Shown: positions 1 to 8,469 of the stretch, in pieces | How the letters are laid out: each line of letters starts with the position of its first letter | How positions within the stretch are numbered: position 1 is the stretch's first letter | NCBI RefSeq assembly: GCF_003675325.1 | Contig: NZ_CP033073.1 | Span: 4,650,001 to 4,714,000, forward strand | Reading direction: 5' to 3' | DNA length: 64,000 nt | DNA from: Streptomyces dangxiongensis | GTDB taxonomy: Bacteria > Actinomycetota > Actinomycetes > Streptomycetales > Streptomycetaceae | The notes under the pieces: generated by a model | Database searches by the model: none | What the model saw: only the letters and a program-made list of their open reading frames with translations | What the model was told of the DNA's origin: nothing | Program-made: the position numbers and the translations under genes

Positions 1-1976
1 GGCTCGACGCGAGCGCCGGTTCCGACGCGCGGCTGGCCGCGATGCTGCCGGGCGCACTGGAGCAGGTGCTGGCACCGCGCTTCGGCACCATGAGCGTCGG
101 CAGGGGCGCCGGGCCGGGTGCCGAGGGTGTGAACACCGCGTCGGCGCGCCCCGCTGTGAACCCGGCACCGTCGGCGCAGCCCGTGAACGCCTCACCGGCC
201 GCGCCGCCTGTGAGCTTCGCACCGATGCCGCCGCCCGCGAACCTCGCGCCGACCCCGACACGCGTGAACCCCTCACCAACGGTTCACAGCACCCCAGCCG
301 TTCACGGCCCAACCCCTGCCGCCCACGCCGCAAACTCCGTCCCCACCGCCCCCGCCATCCGCACCCCCACCGGCCCCCAACTCCTCCCCTCCGTCCCCCT
401 CCTGCGCGGTGCCGCCGAGCTGGCCGCCGAGGTGGGGGCGCGGCAGGCGTTCGAGTTCCTGCTGGGGCGGCACCTGGACGCCAACCCCCGCCAGTACACG
501 CTCACCCCGGCCGAACTCGCCGGCCTCATGGCGGACCTCGCCGGCCCGGCCCGTACCGTCCTGGACCCGGCCTGCGGCACCGGCGCCCTGCTGCGCGCCG
601 TGGACACGCGCCCCGGCCAGGAGCTGTACGCCCAGGACAGCGCTCCCGACCTCGCCGCGCTCAGCGCACTGCGGCTCGCGCTGCACTCAAGGGCCGCCGT
701 ACGCGGTGCCGTGGGTGACAGCCTGCGCGCGGACGCCCACCCGGAGCTGCGCGCGGACGCGGTCCTGTGCCATCCGCCGTTCAACGAGCGCAACTGGGGG
801 CACGACGAACTCGCCTACGACCCCCGCTGGGAGTACGGCTTCCCGGCGCGCACCGAGTCGGAGCTGGCCTGGGTCCAGCACGCGCTGGCCCGGCTGACCG
901 ACGGCGGCACCGCCGTCCTGCTGATGCCGCCGGCCGCCGCCTCCCGCCGTTCCGGGCGCCGGATCCGCGCCGACCTGCTGCGCCGGGGCGCGCTCAGGGC
1001 CGTGGTCGCGCTGCCGGTCGGTGCCGCACCGCCGTACAACATCCCGCTGCACCTGTGGGTGCTGCGCCGGCCGGACCGTACGCCGGCGGCGCCGGAGGTG
1101 CTGCTCGTGGACACCGGGAGGTTCGCCGCCGAGGGGCGCGGCGGGCCGGACCGGGCGGCGGTACGGGAGGCCGTCCTGGACGTCTGGCGTGCGTTCGGGC
1201 GGGCCGGCCGGCTGGCGGAGCGGCCGGGGCTCGCCCGTTCCGTGCCGGTGATCGCGCTCCTCGGCGACGACGTGGACCTGGCCCCCGCCCGTCATCTGCC
1301 GCCGCCGGCGGTGGCCGACGGTGCCGCGCAGCTCGCCGAGGTGCGCGAACGGCTCGGCGAGACCCTGCGCCTGACCGCCGGCCTCACCCCGGCCCCCACC
1401 GACCCGGTGCCGGCCGCGCGCCGTCCGACCACCACGATCGGTGAACTGGCGCGCGGGGGCGCGCTGGTGCTGCGTACGGGCGGGAACGGCGGCCACGCGC
1501 GCGTGCCCGTCCTCACCGACCACGACGTCCTCGCCGGGACGGGGCCCTCGGGCACGCTCCCGGAGAGCGAGGAGGACGCCGTGCTGACCGAGGCCGGTGA
1601 CATCGTCGTACCGGTGCTGGGCGGGGGCTCGGTGGCGCGGGTGATCGACGAGGGGACAGCGGGTGCCGCCCTGGGGCGCAACCTCGTGCTCCTGCGCCCC
1701 GACCGCACGGCGCTCGACCCCTGGTTCCTCGCGGGCTTCCTGCGCGGTACGGCCAACAACCGCCAGGCCAGCAGCTACGCCTCCACCGCGACCCGGCTCG
1801 ACGTGCGCCGGTTGCAGTTGCCCCGGCTCCCGCTGGAGGAACAGCGGCGTTACGGCGCGCGGTTCCGCGCACTCGACGAGTTCGAGCGGGCCCTGCGCCA
1901 CGCGAGCCGGCTCGGGGAGCAGCTCGTGCGCGGGATGTACGACGGTCTCACCGACGGCACGGTCGCGCCCGGCTGA
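1..1976 (+). CDS. N6-adenine DNA methylase-like protein (5' partial)
   Basis: The frame is open to the left edge of the window (codons in phase with position 3), so the true start lies upstream. Visible order: a short helical tail, an about 90-residue Pro/Ala/Asn-rich linker (about 130-400), a class I methyltransferase fold with SAM motif I DPACGTGALL (about 570-600), motif IV written CHPPF (about 768-783), and a C-terminal half resembling a type I specificity (HsdS-like) recognition domain. The architecture is that of a single-chain HsdM/HsdS-like protein, and no restriction subunit is adjacent. Family members normally have Asn, Asp or Ser before PPF in motif IV. Here it is His, so catalysis is doubtful. 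Alternative: a DNA-binding protein derived from a methylase. Confidence 0.85.
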   Translation, partial: LDASAGSDARLAAMLPGALEQVLAPRFGTMSVGRGAGPGAEGVNTASARPAVNPAPSAQPVNASPAAPPVSFAPMPPPANLAPTPTRVNPSPTVHSTPAVHGPTPAAHAANSVPTAPAIRTPTGPQLLPSVPLLRGAAELAAEVGARQAFEFLLGRHLDANPRQYTLTPAELAGLMADLAGPARTVLDPACGTGALLRAVDTRPGQELYAQDSAPDLAALSALRLALHSRAAVRGAVGDSLRADAHPELRADAVLCHPPFNERNWGHDELAYDPRWEYGFPARTESELAWVQHALARLTDGGTAVLLMPPAAASRRSGRRIRADLLRRGALRAVVALPVGAAPPYNIPLHLWVLRRPDRTPAAPEVLLVDTGRFAAEGRGGPDRAAVREAVLDVWRAFGRAGRLAERPGLARSVPVIALLGDDVDLAPARHLPPPAVADGAAQLAEVRERLGETLRLTAGLTPAPTDPVPAARRPTTTIGELARGGALVLRTGGNGGHARVPVLTDHDVLAGTGPSGTLPESEEDAVLTEAGDIVVPVLGGGSVARVIDEGTAGAALGRNLVLLRPDRTALDPWFLAGFLRGTANNRQASSYASTATRLDVRRLQLPRLPLEEQRRYGARFRALDEFERALRHASRLGEQLVRGMYDGLTDGTVAPG

Positions 1977-1996
1977 TTCCGGGGCGGGCGGCCGTC

Positions 1997-2031
1997 GGAC
2001 AACGGTTCGGTACAACCCGGACCGGTTGTCC
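1997..2031. terminator. imperfect inverted repeat after the methylase gene
   Basis: GGACAACGGT at 1997-2006 pairs imperfectly (one bulged G) with ACCGGTTGTCC at 2021-2031. It lies 20 bases after the stop codon with no T-run. It may end transcription or be an operator for the next gene. Confidence 0.35.
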
Positions 2032-2137
2032 CTGCCGGGCCATATGCTCGACGCGACATGCGCACGACCGGTGTCCGTCCGCCCCGCGGAGGATGCCGGC
2101 CGGGCGCGCACGCCCACTTCAGGCATCAGGAGCAGCC

Positions 2138-2830
2138 ATGCAAGGCCACGGCTACGGACAGCCGGTGAAGCAGCCGCCGCACACCGCGTGGCTGGTTCTC
2201 CTGCGTGTGCTGTTCGTGGCGCTCGGGTTCCTCACCATCGGCTTCCTGGCGTGGGCGATGCTCCTCCGGCTGGCGGCCGTGACCCGCCGGCCGCTGGACT
2301 GGGGGCTGTTCGTGGCGGCGCTGGCGGCCGACATCCTCAGCACCGCGCTGCTGGCGGCCGAGCCGGGCGACGACATCCACACGGCCGGCGGCTATACGGG
2401 CATCCTGCTGCTGCTCGGCACGCTCGTGGCCACGACGGCGTACTACCTGGCCGCGGACATCCGCCACTTCATGGTGCGGCAGCAGGCCTACGGGGCGCGG
2501 CAGCAGGCGTACCGGGCGCCGCAGCAGGCCCCGGCGTACGGTTACCCGGCCGCCGCGACGCCGTACACCGCGGCGACCATACCGACCCTGCCGACGGCGG
2601 CAACACCCACGGCGCCCACGCGCCCGGCCCACACGCCCACGGGCCCCGCGCACCCGACCGCCCCGCACACGCACACCCCGCCCCCGGTACCGCACACGCC
2701 CGTGCCCCCGAGCCTGGCCCCCGCGCCGCCGCAGCGTCCCGCGCCCGCCCGGATCGACCAGGTGCGGGCCGAGCTGGACGAGCTGAGCGACTACCTCCGC
2801 CGGCACGACGGCCATGAGGACGGCCGGTGA
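2138..2830 (+). CDS. membrane protein with Pro-rich cytosolic tail, coupled to kinase
   Basis: 230 aa. The start is the ATG preceded by AGGAGC. Residues about 15-115 hold three hydrophobic segments (a long helix from about 18-45, then two more). A QQAY-repeat stretch and a long Ala/Pro/Thr/His-rich region follow, ending in a short acidic helix (VRAELDELSDYLRRH). No enzyme motif is seen. The stop codon overlaps the GTG start of the downstream Ser/Thr kinase, so the two are translationally coupled. The Pro/Thr-rich tail could be a kinase substrate or membrane anchor for the soluble kinase; that is inference from coupling only. Confidence 0.75.
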   Translation: MQGHGYGQPVKQPPHTAWLVLLRVLFVALGFLTIGFLAWAMLLRLAAVTRRPLDWGLFVAALAADILSTALLAAEPGDDIHTAGGYTGILLLLGTLVATTAYYLAADIRHFMVRQQAYGARQQAYRAPQQAPAYGYPAAATPYTAATIPTLPTAATPTAPTRPAHTPTGPAHPTAPHTHTPPPVPHTPVPPSLAPAPPQRPAPARIDQVRAELDELSDYLRRHDGHEDGR

Positions 2831-4362
2831 GCGTGGCGACCGGACGTGTCGTCGCGGACCGTTACGAGCTGTCGACGCTCATCGGCCAGGGCGGCATGGG
2901 CCAGGTCTGGACGGCGTACGACCAGCGGCTGGACCGGCGCGTGGCGGTGAAGCTGCTGCGGCCCGACAAGGTGGCGGGCCAGGAGGCGGACGAGCTGCGC
3001 CGGCGCTTCCTGCGCGAGTGCCGGGTGACCGCGCAGGTGGCCCACCCCGGACTGGTGACGGTGCACGACGCGGGCACCGAGGGCGAGGAGCTGTTCCTCG
3101 TCATGCAGTACGTCGACGGCGCCGACCTCTCCGACCACCTCGCCGAGCACGACCCGTACCCGTGGCAGTGGGCGGTCGCGGTGGCCGCGCAGTTGTGCGC
3201 CGTGCTGAGCGCCGTGCACGCCGTGCCGATCGTGCACCGCGACCTCAAGCCGCGCAACGTGATGGTGCAGCAGGACGGCACGGTCACCGTCCTGGACCTG
3301 GGCGTGGCCTCGGTCATGGACACCGACACCACGCGCCTCACCCACACCGGCTCCCCGATCGGCTCGCCCGCCTACATGGCGCCCGAACAGGCGATGGGCG
3401 GCGCGGTCGGCCCGTACACCGACCTGTACGCGCTGGGTGTGCTGTTGCACGAACTGCTCAGCGGTGACGTGCCGTTCGCCGGGTCCACGGCGCTCGGCGT
3501 GCTGCACCGGCACCTGTACGAGCCTCCGCTGCCGGTGCGCCGGATACGCCCCGAGGTCCCCGAGGCGCTGGAAGCCCTGGTGCTGCGGCTGCTCGCGAAG
3601 GACCCGCAGCACCGGCCCGCGTCCGCGCAGGAGGTGTACGAGGAGCTGGCGCCGCTCCTGCCCGCGCGCGGGATGCCCACCGGCGCGCCGCTGGATCCCA
3701 CCCGCCCCTTCCTGCGCCCGCACGCCCCCTGGCCGGATCGCGCGCGGACCCCCGCGCCGCAGCCCGCCCCCGTCACGCCGACGCCTCCGGTGGCCGGGAA
3801 ACCCGACGTGGCCGCCGCCGTCGACGACGTCAAACGGCTGCTGGGGGAGGGCCGTATCACGCAGGCCGTCGACATCCTGGGCGCGATCCTGCCGGCCGCC
3901 GCGCAACAGCACGGCGAGCACTCCCCGGTCGTACGCACGCTGCGCAAGCAGTACGCGGCCACGCTCATGGACGACGGCCAGTACCGGCGCGCGCTGCCCG
4001 AACTGCGCCGGCTCGCCGATGAACGCGCCGCCGAGGCCGGCCAGGCCGACCCGCAGTCCCTGCGCTACCGCTACGAGGCCGCGCAGTGCCTGGAACAGCT
4101 AGGCGAACCGGCCGCGGCGCTCGCCGAGTACCGCGCGCTGCTGCCCTACTACGAGAACCAGTACGTGTCCGGGGACCCGGGGCTCGCGCACGAGGTGCGC
4201 CGGCGCATCGGCCATCTGCTGCTCGCCCTCGGCGACCGGCCGGCCGCCCACGACACGCTCGCGCGGCTGCTGATGGACGTGGAGCGGCTGCACGGCCCCG
4301 GCCACCCCACGGCCGTGGAGGTCCGGCGGACCCTGCAGTGGCTGGGGCAGGTGCGCGGGTAG
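2827..4362 (+). CDS. serine/threonine protein kinase with TPR-like C-terminus
   Basis: 511 aa, GTG start overlapping the previous stop. The Hanks kinase domain spans about 11-280: Gly loop GQGGMGQVW, ATP-binding Lys42 in VAVKLL, catalytic loop HRDLKPRN with Asp139, a DLG version of DFG (about 157-159) and APEQ. A Pro-rich linker (about 290-320) leads to an all-helical TPR-like region (about 330-510). Unlike PknB-type kinases it has no transmembrane segment or PASTA repeats; the coupled upstream membrane protein may localise it. It probably phosphorylates Ser/Thr on cytosolic proteins; substrates are unknown. Confidence 0.93.
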   Translation: MSVATGRVVADRYELSTLIGQGGMGQVWTAYDQRLDRRVAVKLLRPDKVAGQEADELRRRFLRECRVTAQVAHPGLVTVHDAGTEGEELFLVMQYVDGADLSDHLAEHDPYPWQWAVAVAAQLCAVLSAVHAVPIVHRDLKPRNVMVQQDGTVTVLDLGVASVMDTDTTRLTHTGSPIGSPAYMAPEQAMGGAVGPYTDLYALGVLLHELLSGDVPFAGSTALGVLHRHLYEPPLPVRRIRPEVPEALEALVLRLLAKDPQHRPASAQEVYEELAPLLPARGMPTGAPLDPTRPFLRPHAPWPDRARTPAPQPAPVTPTPPVAGKPDVAAAVDDVKRLLGEGRITQAVDILGAILPAAAQQHGEHSPVVRTLRKQYAATLMDDGQYRRALPELRRLADERAAEAGQADPQSLRYRYEAAQCLEQLGEPAAALAEYRALLPYYENQYVSGDPGLAHEVRRRIGHLLLALGDRPAAHDTLARLLMDVERLHGPGHPTAVEVRRTLQWLGQVRG

Positions 4363-4398
4363 ATTCTGCCGTTCCCTGGGTGTCGGTCGCGCACTCCG

Positions 4399-4674
4399 GG
4401 GGCGCGGGTTTCCCGACGGCAGACCCGCGGCTGTGCCCAGCCCAACCTCATCGCCTCCTGGGTGAAGGACCGGAACGACCTGCCGGGCGACCTCGGGTAC
4501 GCGCCCCGGGACAAGCTGAACACGACGACCGCGGACCGGCCGTGGGGCGCCACCCGGTTCACCCGGCACAGCCGCGCCCACCAGTACCTGGTCAACAGCA
4601 AGGAGTCGCACGGCGGCGTCACGCTGACCGTCGACCGGGACGCGTGGGACGCGCCGGTGGCCCTCGCCGGCTGA
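4399..4674 (+). CDS. doubtful small ORF, possibly a gene remnant
   Basis: An open frame runs from about 4399 with coding-like composition. The first start codon in frame is GTG at 4462 (70 aa), without a clear ribosome binding site, and homology-like text (QPNLIASWVKDRNDL) continues upstream of that start. This suggests the 3' end of a gene that lost its beginning. I recognise no family. It sits between the kinase and the SurA-like lipoprotein. Confidence 0.3.
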   Translation, partial: GARVSRRQTRGCAQPNLIASWVKDRNDLPGDLGYAPRDKLNTTTADRPWGATRFTRHSRAHQYLVNSKESHGGVTLTVDRDAWDAPVALAG

Positions 4675-4807
4675 CCCGGCGGCAGGACCGTGGCGGGCGG
4701 CGGTGCCCGAAGGGCGTGTGAATCGTTGGTCGAATGGGTTGGCCGCAGCCTGCCCACTGCCTACCATCGATCATCGCAAGTCATTGCAATCTCCCCTGGA
4801 GGTTTCC

Positions 4808-5458
4808 TTGCACCGCCGCCGTCGCACCGCGCTCGTCCTCACCGCCGCGATCGCCGCCGCGGCACCCCTGCTGACCGCCTGCGGAAACGACGCGCACCCG
4901 GGCGCCGCGGCTGTCGTCGGCGGCGGGCGGATCACCGTCGCCCAGCTCGAGAACCGGGTCGACGAGGTCCGCGAGGCGCAACGGGCCGCGGTGGCGGACG
5001 ACGCCCAGTACCAGCAGGTCGTCTCCTCCACCAGCAGCCTCACCCGCGACACCCTGCACAACATGGTCCTCGACCGGGTGCTGCACCGCGCCGCCCGGGA
5101 CGAGGGCGTCACGGTCACCCGCAAGGAGATCCAGCAGATGCGTGCGGGTCTGGAGCAGCAGACCGGCGGCGCCAAGGGCCTGGAGACGGCCTGGCTCCAG
5201 AAGTACGGCATCGCCCCGGAACGCCTCGACGACAACCTGCGCCTCCAGTTGGAGGCGCAGAAGCTCGCCGCGAAGCTGGGTACCGACACCAGCCAGCCGG
5301 CGTTCTGGAAGGCCCTGTCCGCGGCGTCCCGGGAACTTCACGTCGACCTCAACCCGCGCTACGGCACCTGGGACGTGCAGAAGAGCAGCCGCGTGGACGC
5401 CCGGACGCCGTGGGTCCGTGAGGTCACGACGGCGGACGGACAGCCGGGCACGGCGTAG
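4808..5458 (+). CDS. SurA N-terminal-like lipoprotein
   Basis: 216 aa. The start is TTG, chosen because GGAGG lies 5 bases upstream and it gives a clean lipoprotein signal: HRRRR, a hydrophobic stretch, and lipobox LTAC with the modified Cys near residue 22. The mature part begins with a short beta segment (AAVVGGGRITVAQLENRV) and a helical SurA-type chaperone domain. No PpiC isomerase domain follows. It probably acts as an extracytoplasmic, lipid-anchored folding factor. The stop TAG is the first three bases of a 15-bp tandem repeat. Confidence 0.8.
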   Translation: MHRRRRTALVLTAAIAAAAPLLTACGNDAHPGAAAVVGGGRITVAQLENRVDEVREAQRAAVADDAQYQQVVSSTSSLTRDTLHNMVLDRVLHRAARDEGVTVTRKEIQQMRAGLEQQTGGAKGLETAWLQKYGIAPERLDDNLRLQLEAQKLAAKLGTDTSQPAFWKALSAASRELHVDLNPRYGTWDVQKSSRVDARTPWVREVTTADGQPGTA

Positions 5459-5500
5459 GACGCCATGGGGTAGGACGCCACGGGGTAGGACGCCACGGCG
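5456..5500. repeat. 15-bp tandem repeat x3 starting at a stop codon
   Basis: Three head-to-tail copies of TAGGACGCCAYGGSG (5456-5470, 5471-5485, 5486-5500), each differing by one base from the next. The TAG opening the first copy is the lipoprotein stop codon. As 15 is a multiple of 3, every copy places TAG in the same frame. A weaker pair of CAGGCCGGCCACGG copies follows at about 5536-5580. Confidence 0.85.
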
Positions 5501-5686
5501 TAGGGCGGGCACGGCGCACAGGCCGACCCGGGCGCAGGCCGGCCACGGCACAGGCGAACGTGGCGCCAGGCCGGCCACGGTACAAGCGGGCCTCAGCGCC
5601 AAGTCGACCGGTCATACGATCACAGGACTCCTCGGCCCTGTGGACAACGCAATCCGTTCCATCGCGCCGTGGGTTACGTTCGGATC

Positions 5687-6671
5687 GTGAACGAAACCAG
5701 CCGCGAAACCGCTGCCGCCCCCGGCCGTGTCGTCCTGCTCACCACCAGCCATCGGGTCGCCCCCGGCCTGCTGTCCTGGCCCGCCTGGCAGGCGCTGCGC
5801 GCCGCCGACGCCGTGCTGTGCGCGGACGGCGAGCATCCGCAGTTGCCGTATCTGCGGGAGGCGGGGATAGCGGTGGCGCAGACGTCGCCCACCGCGCAGG
5901 AGCTGGTCGACGCCTGCGCCGGCGGACGGACGGTGGTGGTCGTGGCCACCGGTGAGGGGGAGCCCGCCCTCACCGACGGCCTGGCCCCGGCTGGCCGGCA
6001 CCGGCCGGACCGCCATGCCGGACCTGGAGCTGCTGCCCGCCTCCTACGACCTGCCCGGCGCCCGCCTCCTGGACCTGGTCCAGGTCATGGACCGCATCCG
6101 CGCGCAGTGCCCGTGGTCCTCCCGGCAGACCCACGAGGGCCTGGCGAAGTACGGCATAGAGGAGGCGTACGAACTGGTCGAGGCGATCGAGGCCGGCGAC
6201 CGCGAGGAAATGCGCGAAGAGCTGGGCGACGTCCTGCTCCAGGTCGTCTTCCACTCCCGGATCGCCGAGGAGCACCCGGACGCGCCGTTCTCCGTCGACG
6301 ACGTCGCCGGCGGCATCGTCGCCAAGCTCGTCCACCGGCACCCGCACGTCTTCGGCGACGAGACGGCCGAGACCCCGGAGGACGTCAAGGAACACTGGCG
6401 GCGCACCAAGGCCGAGGAGAAGCGGCGTGCCTCGGTCACGGACGGCGTGCCCCTCGGCCAGCCCGGCCTGGCCCTCGCCGCGAAGCTCGCCTCCCGCACC
6501 CGCACGGCGGACCTGGACGTACCCCTGCCGCGCGGCGAGGGCATCGGGTACGAACTGCTGGCGCTGGCGGTCCGTGCGGAGGCGGCCGGCATCGACCCCG
6601 AGGCGGCGCTGCGGGCGGCGGCGCGGGTGTACCGGGACGCGATACGGACCGCCGAGGGTCTGTCCGCCTAG
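5687..6671 (+). pseudogene. mazG: MazG nucleoside triphosphate pyrophosphohydrolase, frameshifted
   Basis: The start is GTG at 5687 (NETSRETAAAPGRVVLLTTS). The N-terminal frame reads through EGEPALTDGLA and then turns to nonsense. The next frame continues with RLAGTGRTAMPDLELLPASY and a complete MazG domain (GIEEAYELVEAIE, EELGDVLLQVVFH with the acidic metal-binding Glu/Asp, HPHVFGD). The switch falls in the run of four Cs at 5985-5988; one C fewer would restore a single ORF of about 327 codons. MazG hydrolyses (d)NTPs to monophosphates. Either the full-length protein is lost, or a shorter MazG domain is made from ATG 6015, or it is a sequencing indel in a homopolymer. Confidence 0.8.
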
Positions 6672-6700
6672 CACCCTCGCTACAGGGGGCGGGTGCGGGC

Positions 6701-6893
6701 CCGGTGACACCCGTCCGCGATGACGCCGTCCGAGATGGCGTGGGCCCCGGTGACGCCGTCCCGGTGACGCCCGGCCATGACGGCGTCGGCCCCGGTGACG
6801 CCGTCCGCGATGACGCCGCCCGCACTGGCGGCGGCCCAGTGACGCCGTCCCAGTGACGCCGGCCGTGATGGCGCCGGCCCGGAGGCGGCGGCC
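6701..6893. repeat. degenerate GTGACGCCGTCC repeat block
   Basis: The 362-bp spacer between mazG and the P450 gene consists largely of imperfect copies of CCGGTGACGCCGTCC and GCGATGACGCCG, some inverted (GACGGCGTC at 6779-6787). The longest similarity pairs 6700-6732 with 6791-6821. No gene was seen here. It is a non-coding, slippage-prone stretch. Confidence 0.7.
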
Positions 6894-7033
6894 GGTACGG
6901 GGAGGTACCGGCGGGGGAGCGGGCGGGGCAGGAGCCCGGAGCTGCGTGCGCCGCGCGGCACACACGGCCGATCCGCAAGCGCTTGCCCGACACCCCGCCG
7001 CGCGCCCCCCGGCGAGCCGGATACCGTCGGGGA

Positions 7034-8305
7034 GTGACCGACCAGCTCCGCCCCGACGGCCCGGCGCCCGCCCTCTTCACATGGGAGTTCGCCACCGACC
7101 CCTACCCCGCCTACGCCTGGCTGCGCGAGCACGCCCCCGTGCACCGCACGCGGTTGCCGAGCGGGGTCGAGGCCTGGCTCGTCACCCGGTACGCCGATGC
7201 CCGGCAGGCCCTGGCCGACCAGCGGCTGAGCAAGAACCCGGCGCATCACGACGAGCCCGCGCACGCCAGGGGCAAGACCGGCATCCCGGGCGAGCGCAAG
7301 GCCGAACTGATGACGCACCTGCTGAACATCGATCCCCCGGACCACACCCGGCTGCGCAGACTGGTCAGCAAGGCGTTCACACCGCGCCGGGTCGCCGAGT
7401 TCGCACCCCGGGTGCAGGAGCTGACCGACCACCTCATCGACCGGTTCGCGACGACGGGATCCGCCGACCTCATCCACGACTTCGCCTTCCCGCTGCCCAT
7501 CTACGCCATCTGCGACCTGCTCGGCGTTCCGCGCGAGGACCAGGACGACTTCCGGGACTGGGCGGGCATGATGATCCGGCACGGCGGCGGGCCCCGGGGC
7601 GGGGTCGCCCGGTCGGTGAAGAAGATGCGCGGCTATCTCGCCGAGCTGATCCACCGCAAGCGCGCGGCGCTGCCCGCCGAAGCGGCGCCCGGCGAGGACC
7701 TGATCTCCGGCCTGATCCGCGCCTCCGACCACGGCGAGCACCTCACCGAGAACGAGGCCGCCGCGATGGCCTTCATCCTGCTGTTCGCCGGCTTCGAGAC
7801 GACGGTCAACCTCATCGGCAACGGCACCTACGCCCTGCTCACCCACCCCGGGCAGCGCCGGCTGCTCCAGGAGTCCCTGGTGCGCGGGGAAGGGGACCTG
7901 CTGGAGACCGGCGTGGAGGAACTGCTCCGCTACGACGGCCCGGTGGAGCTGGCCACCTGGCGGTTCGCGACCGAGCCGCTCACCGTCGGCGGGCAGGACA
8001 TCGCGCCGGGCGATCCGGTGCTCGTCGTCCTCGCCGCGGCCGACCGGGACCCGGAGCGGTTCGACGGCCCGGACGTGCTCGACCTCGCCCGCCGCGACAA
8101 CCAGCACCTCGGCTACGGCCACGGCATCCACTACTGCCTCGGCGCGCCGCTCGCCCGGCTGGAGGGTCAGACCGCGCTCGCCACCCTGCTCACCCGCCTG
8201 CCCGACCTGCGTCTAGCCGCGGACCCGGCCGAGCTGCGCTGGCGCGGCGGGCTCATCATGCGTGGCCTGCGCACCCTGCCTGTGGAGTTCACGCCCACCG
8301 CCTGA
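7034..8305 (+). CDS. cytochrome P450
   Basis: 423 aa. The start is GTG 7034. A -10-like TACCGT ends 7 bases before it and there is no Shine-Dalgarno, so the mRNA may be leaderless. Bacterial class I P450: I-helix FAGFETTVN (oxygen activation), K-helix EELLRY (ExxR), and heme loop GHGIHYCLGAPLAR with thiolate ligand about Cys368. HTRLRRLVSKAFTPRR is the typical C-helix region. It is a soluble monooxygenase needing ferredoxin partners, none of which is adjacent. The substrate is unknown; it sits in a conserved housekeeping block and not in an obvious biosynthetic cluster. Confidence 0.95.
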   Translation: MTDQLRPDGPAPALFTWEFATDPYPAYAWLREHAPVHRTRLPSGVEAWLVTRYADARQALADQRLSKNPAHHDEPAHARGKTGIPGERKAELMTHLLNIDPPDHTRLRRLVSKAFTPRRVAEFAPRVQELTDHLIDRFATTGSADLIHDFAFPLPIYAICDLLGVPREDQDDFRDWAGMMIRHGGGPRGGVARSVKKMRGYLAELIHRKRAALPAEAAPGEDLISGLIRASDHGEHLTENEAAAMAFILLFAGFETTVNLIGNGTYALLTHPGQRRLLQESLVRGEGDLLETGVEELLRYDGPVELATWRFATEPLTVGGQDIAPGDPVLVVLAAADRDPERFDGPDVLDLARRDNQHLGYGHGIHYCLGAPLARLEGQTALATLLTRLPDLRLAADPAELRWRGGLIMRGLRTLPVEFTPTA

Positions 8306-8344
8306 GGGCCGCCGTCGCACGGGAAATGACGGACGTTCAACTCT

Positions 8345-8403
8345 GTGATCTTCACGTGATCTGTGCGGCATTAACTTGTGACAAGCGATCGTCTGCCGAT
8401 ACG
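8345..8403 (+). promoter_or_regulatory. candidate promoter region of the first rpf gene
   Basis: TTGTGA (8376-8381) and GATACG (8398-8403) are separated by 16 bases, a fair -35/-10 pair. Just upstream the hexamer GTGATC occurs twice, 11 bases (one helical turn) apart, at 8345-8350 and 8356-8361, which could be a regulator site. Confidence 0.4.
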
Positions 8404-8469
8404 TTCACCCCTCAGCGCGGCGGGCACCGTTCGCCGTGCCGGTCCTGCTGTCGCTCGAAAGGCTCCTGC

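Noticed and set aside
2126..2815. Long antisense ORFs opposite real genes, here and throughout
   Set aside because: They result from GC-rich codon bias; they show Arg/Ala/Gly-rich text with no motifs and mirror the sense gene's third-position bias.
7034..8305. P450 as part of a natural-product cluster
   Set aside because: Neighbours are housekeeping genes and no biosynthetic or ferredoxin genes are adjacent; the order matches the conserved core of Streptomyces.
8341..8365. Crp-binding site upstream of the first rpf gene
   Set aside because: GTGATC repeats are direct, with spacing unlike the Crp palindrome; left as an unnamed repeat.
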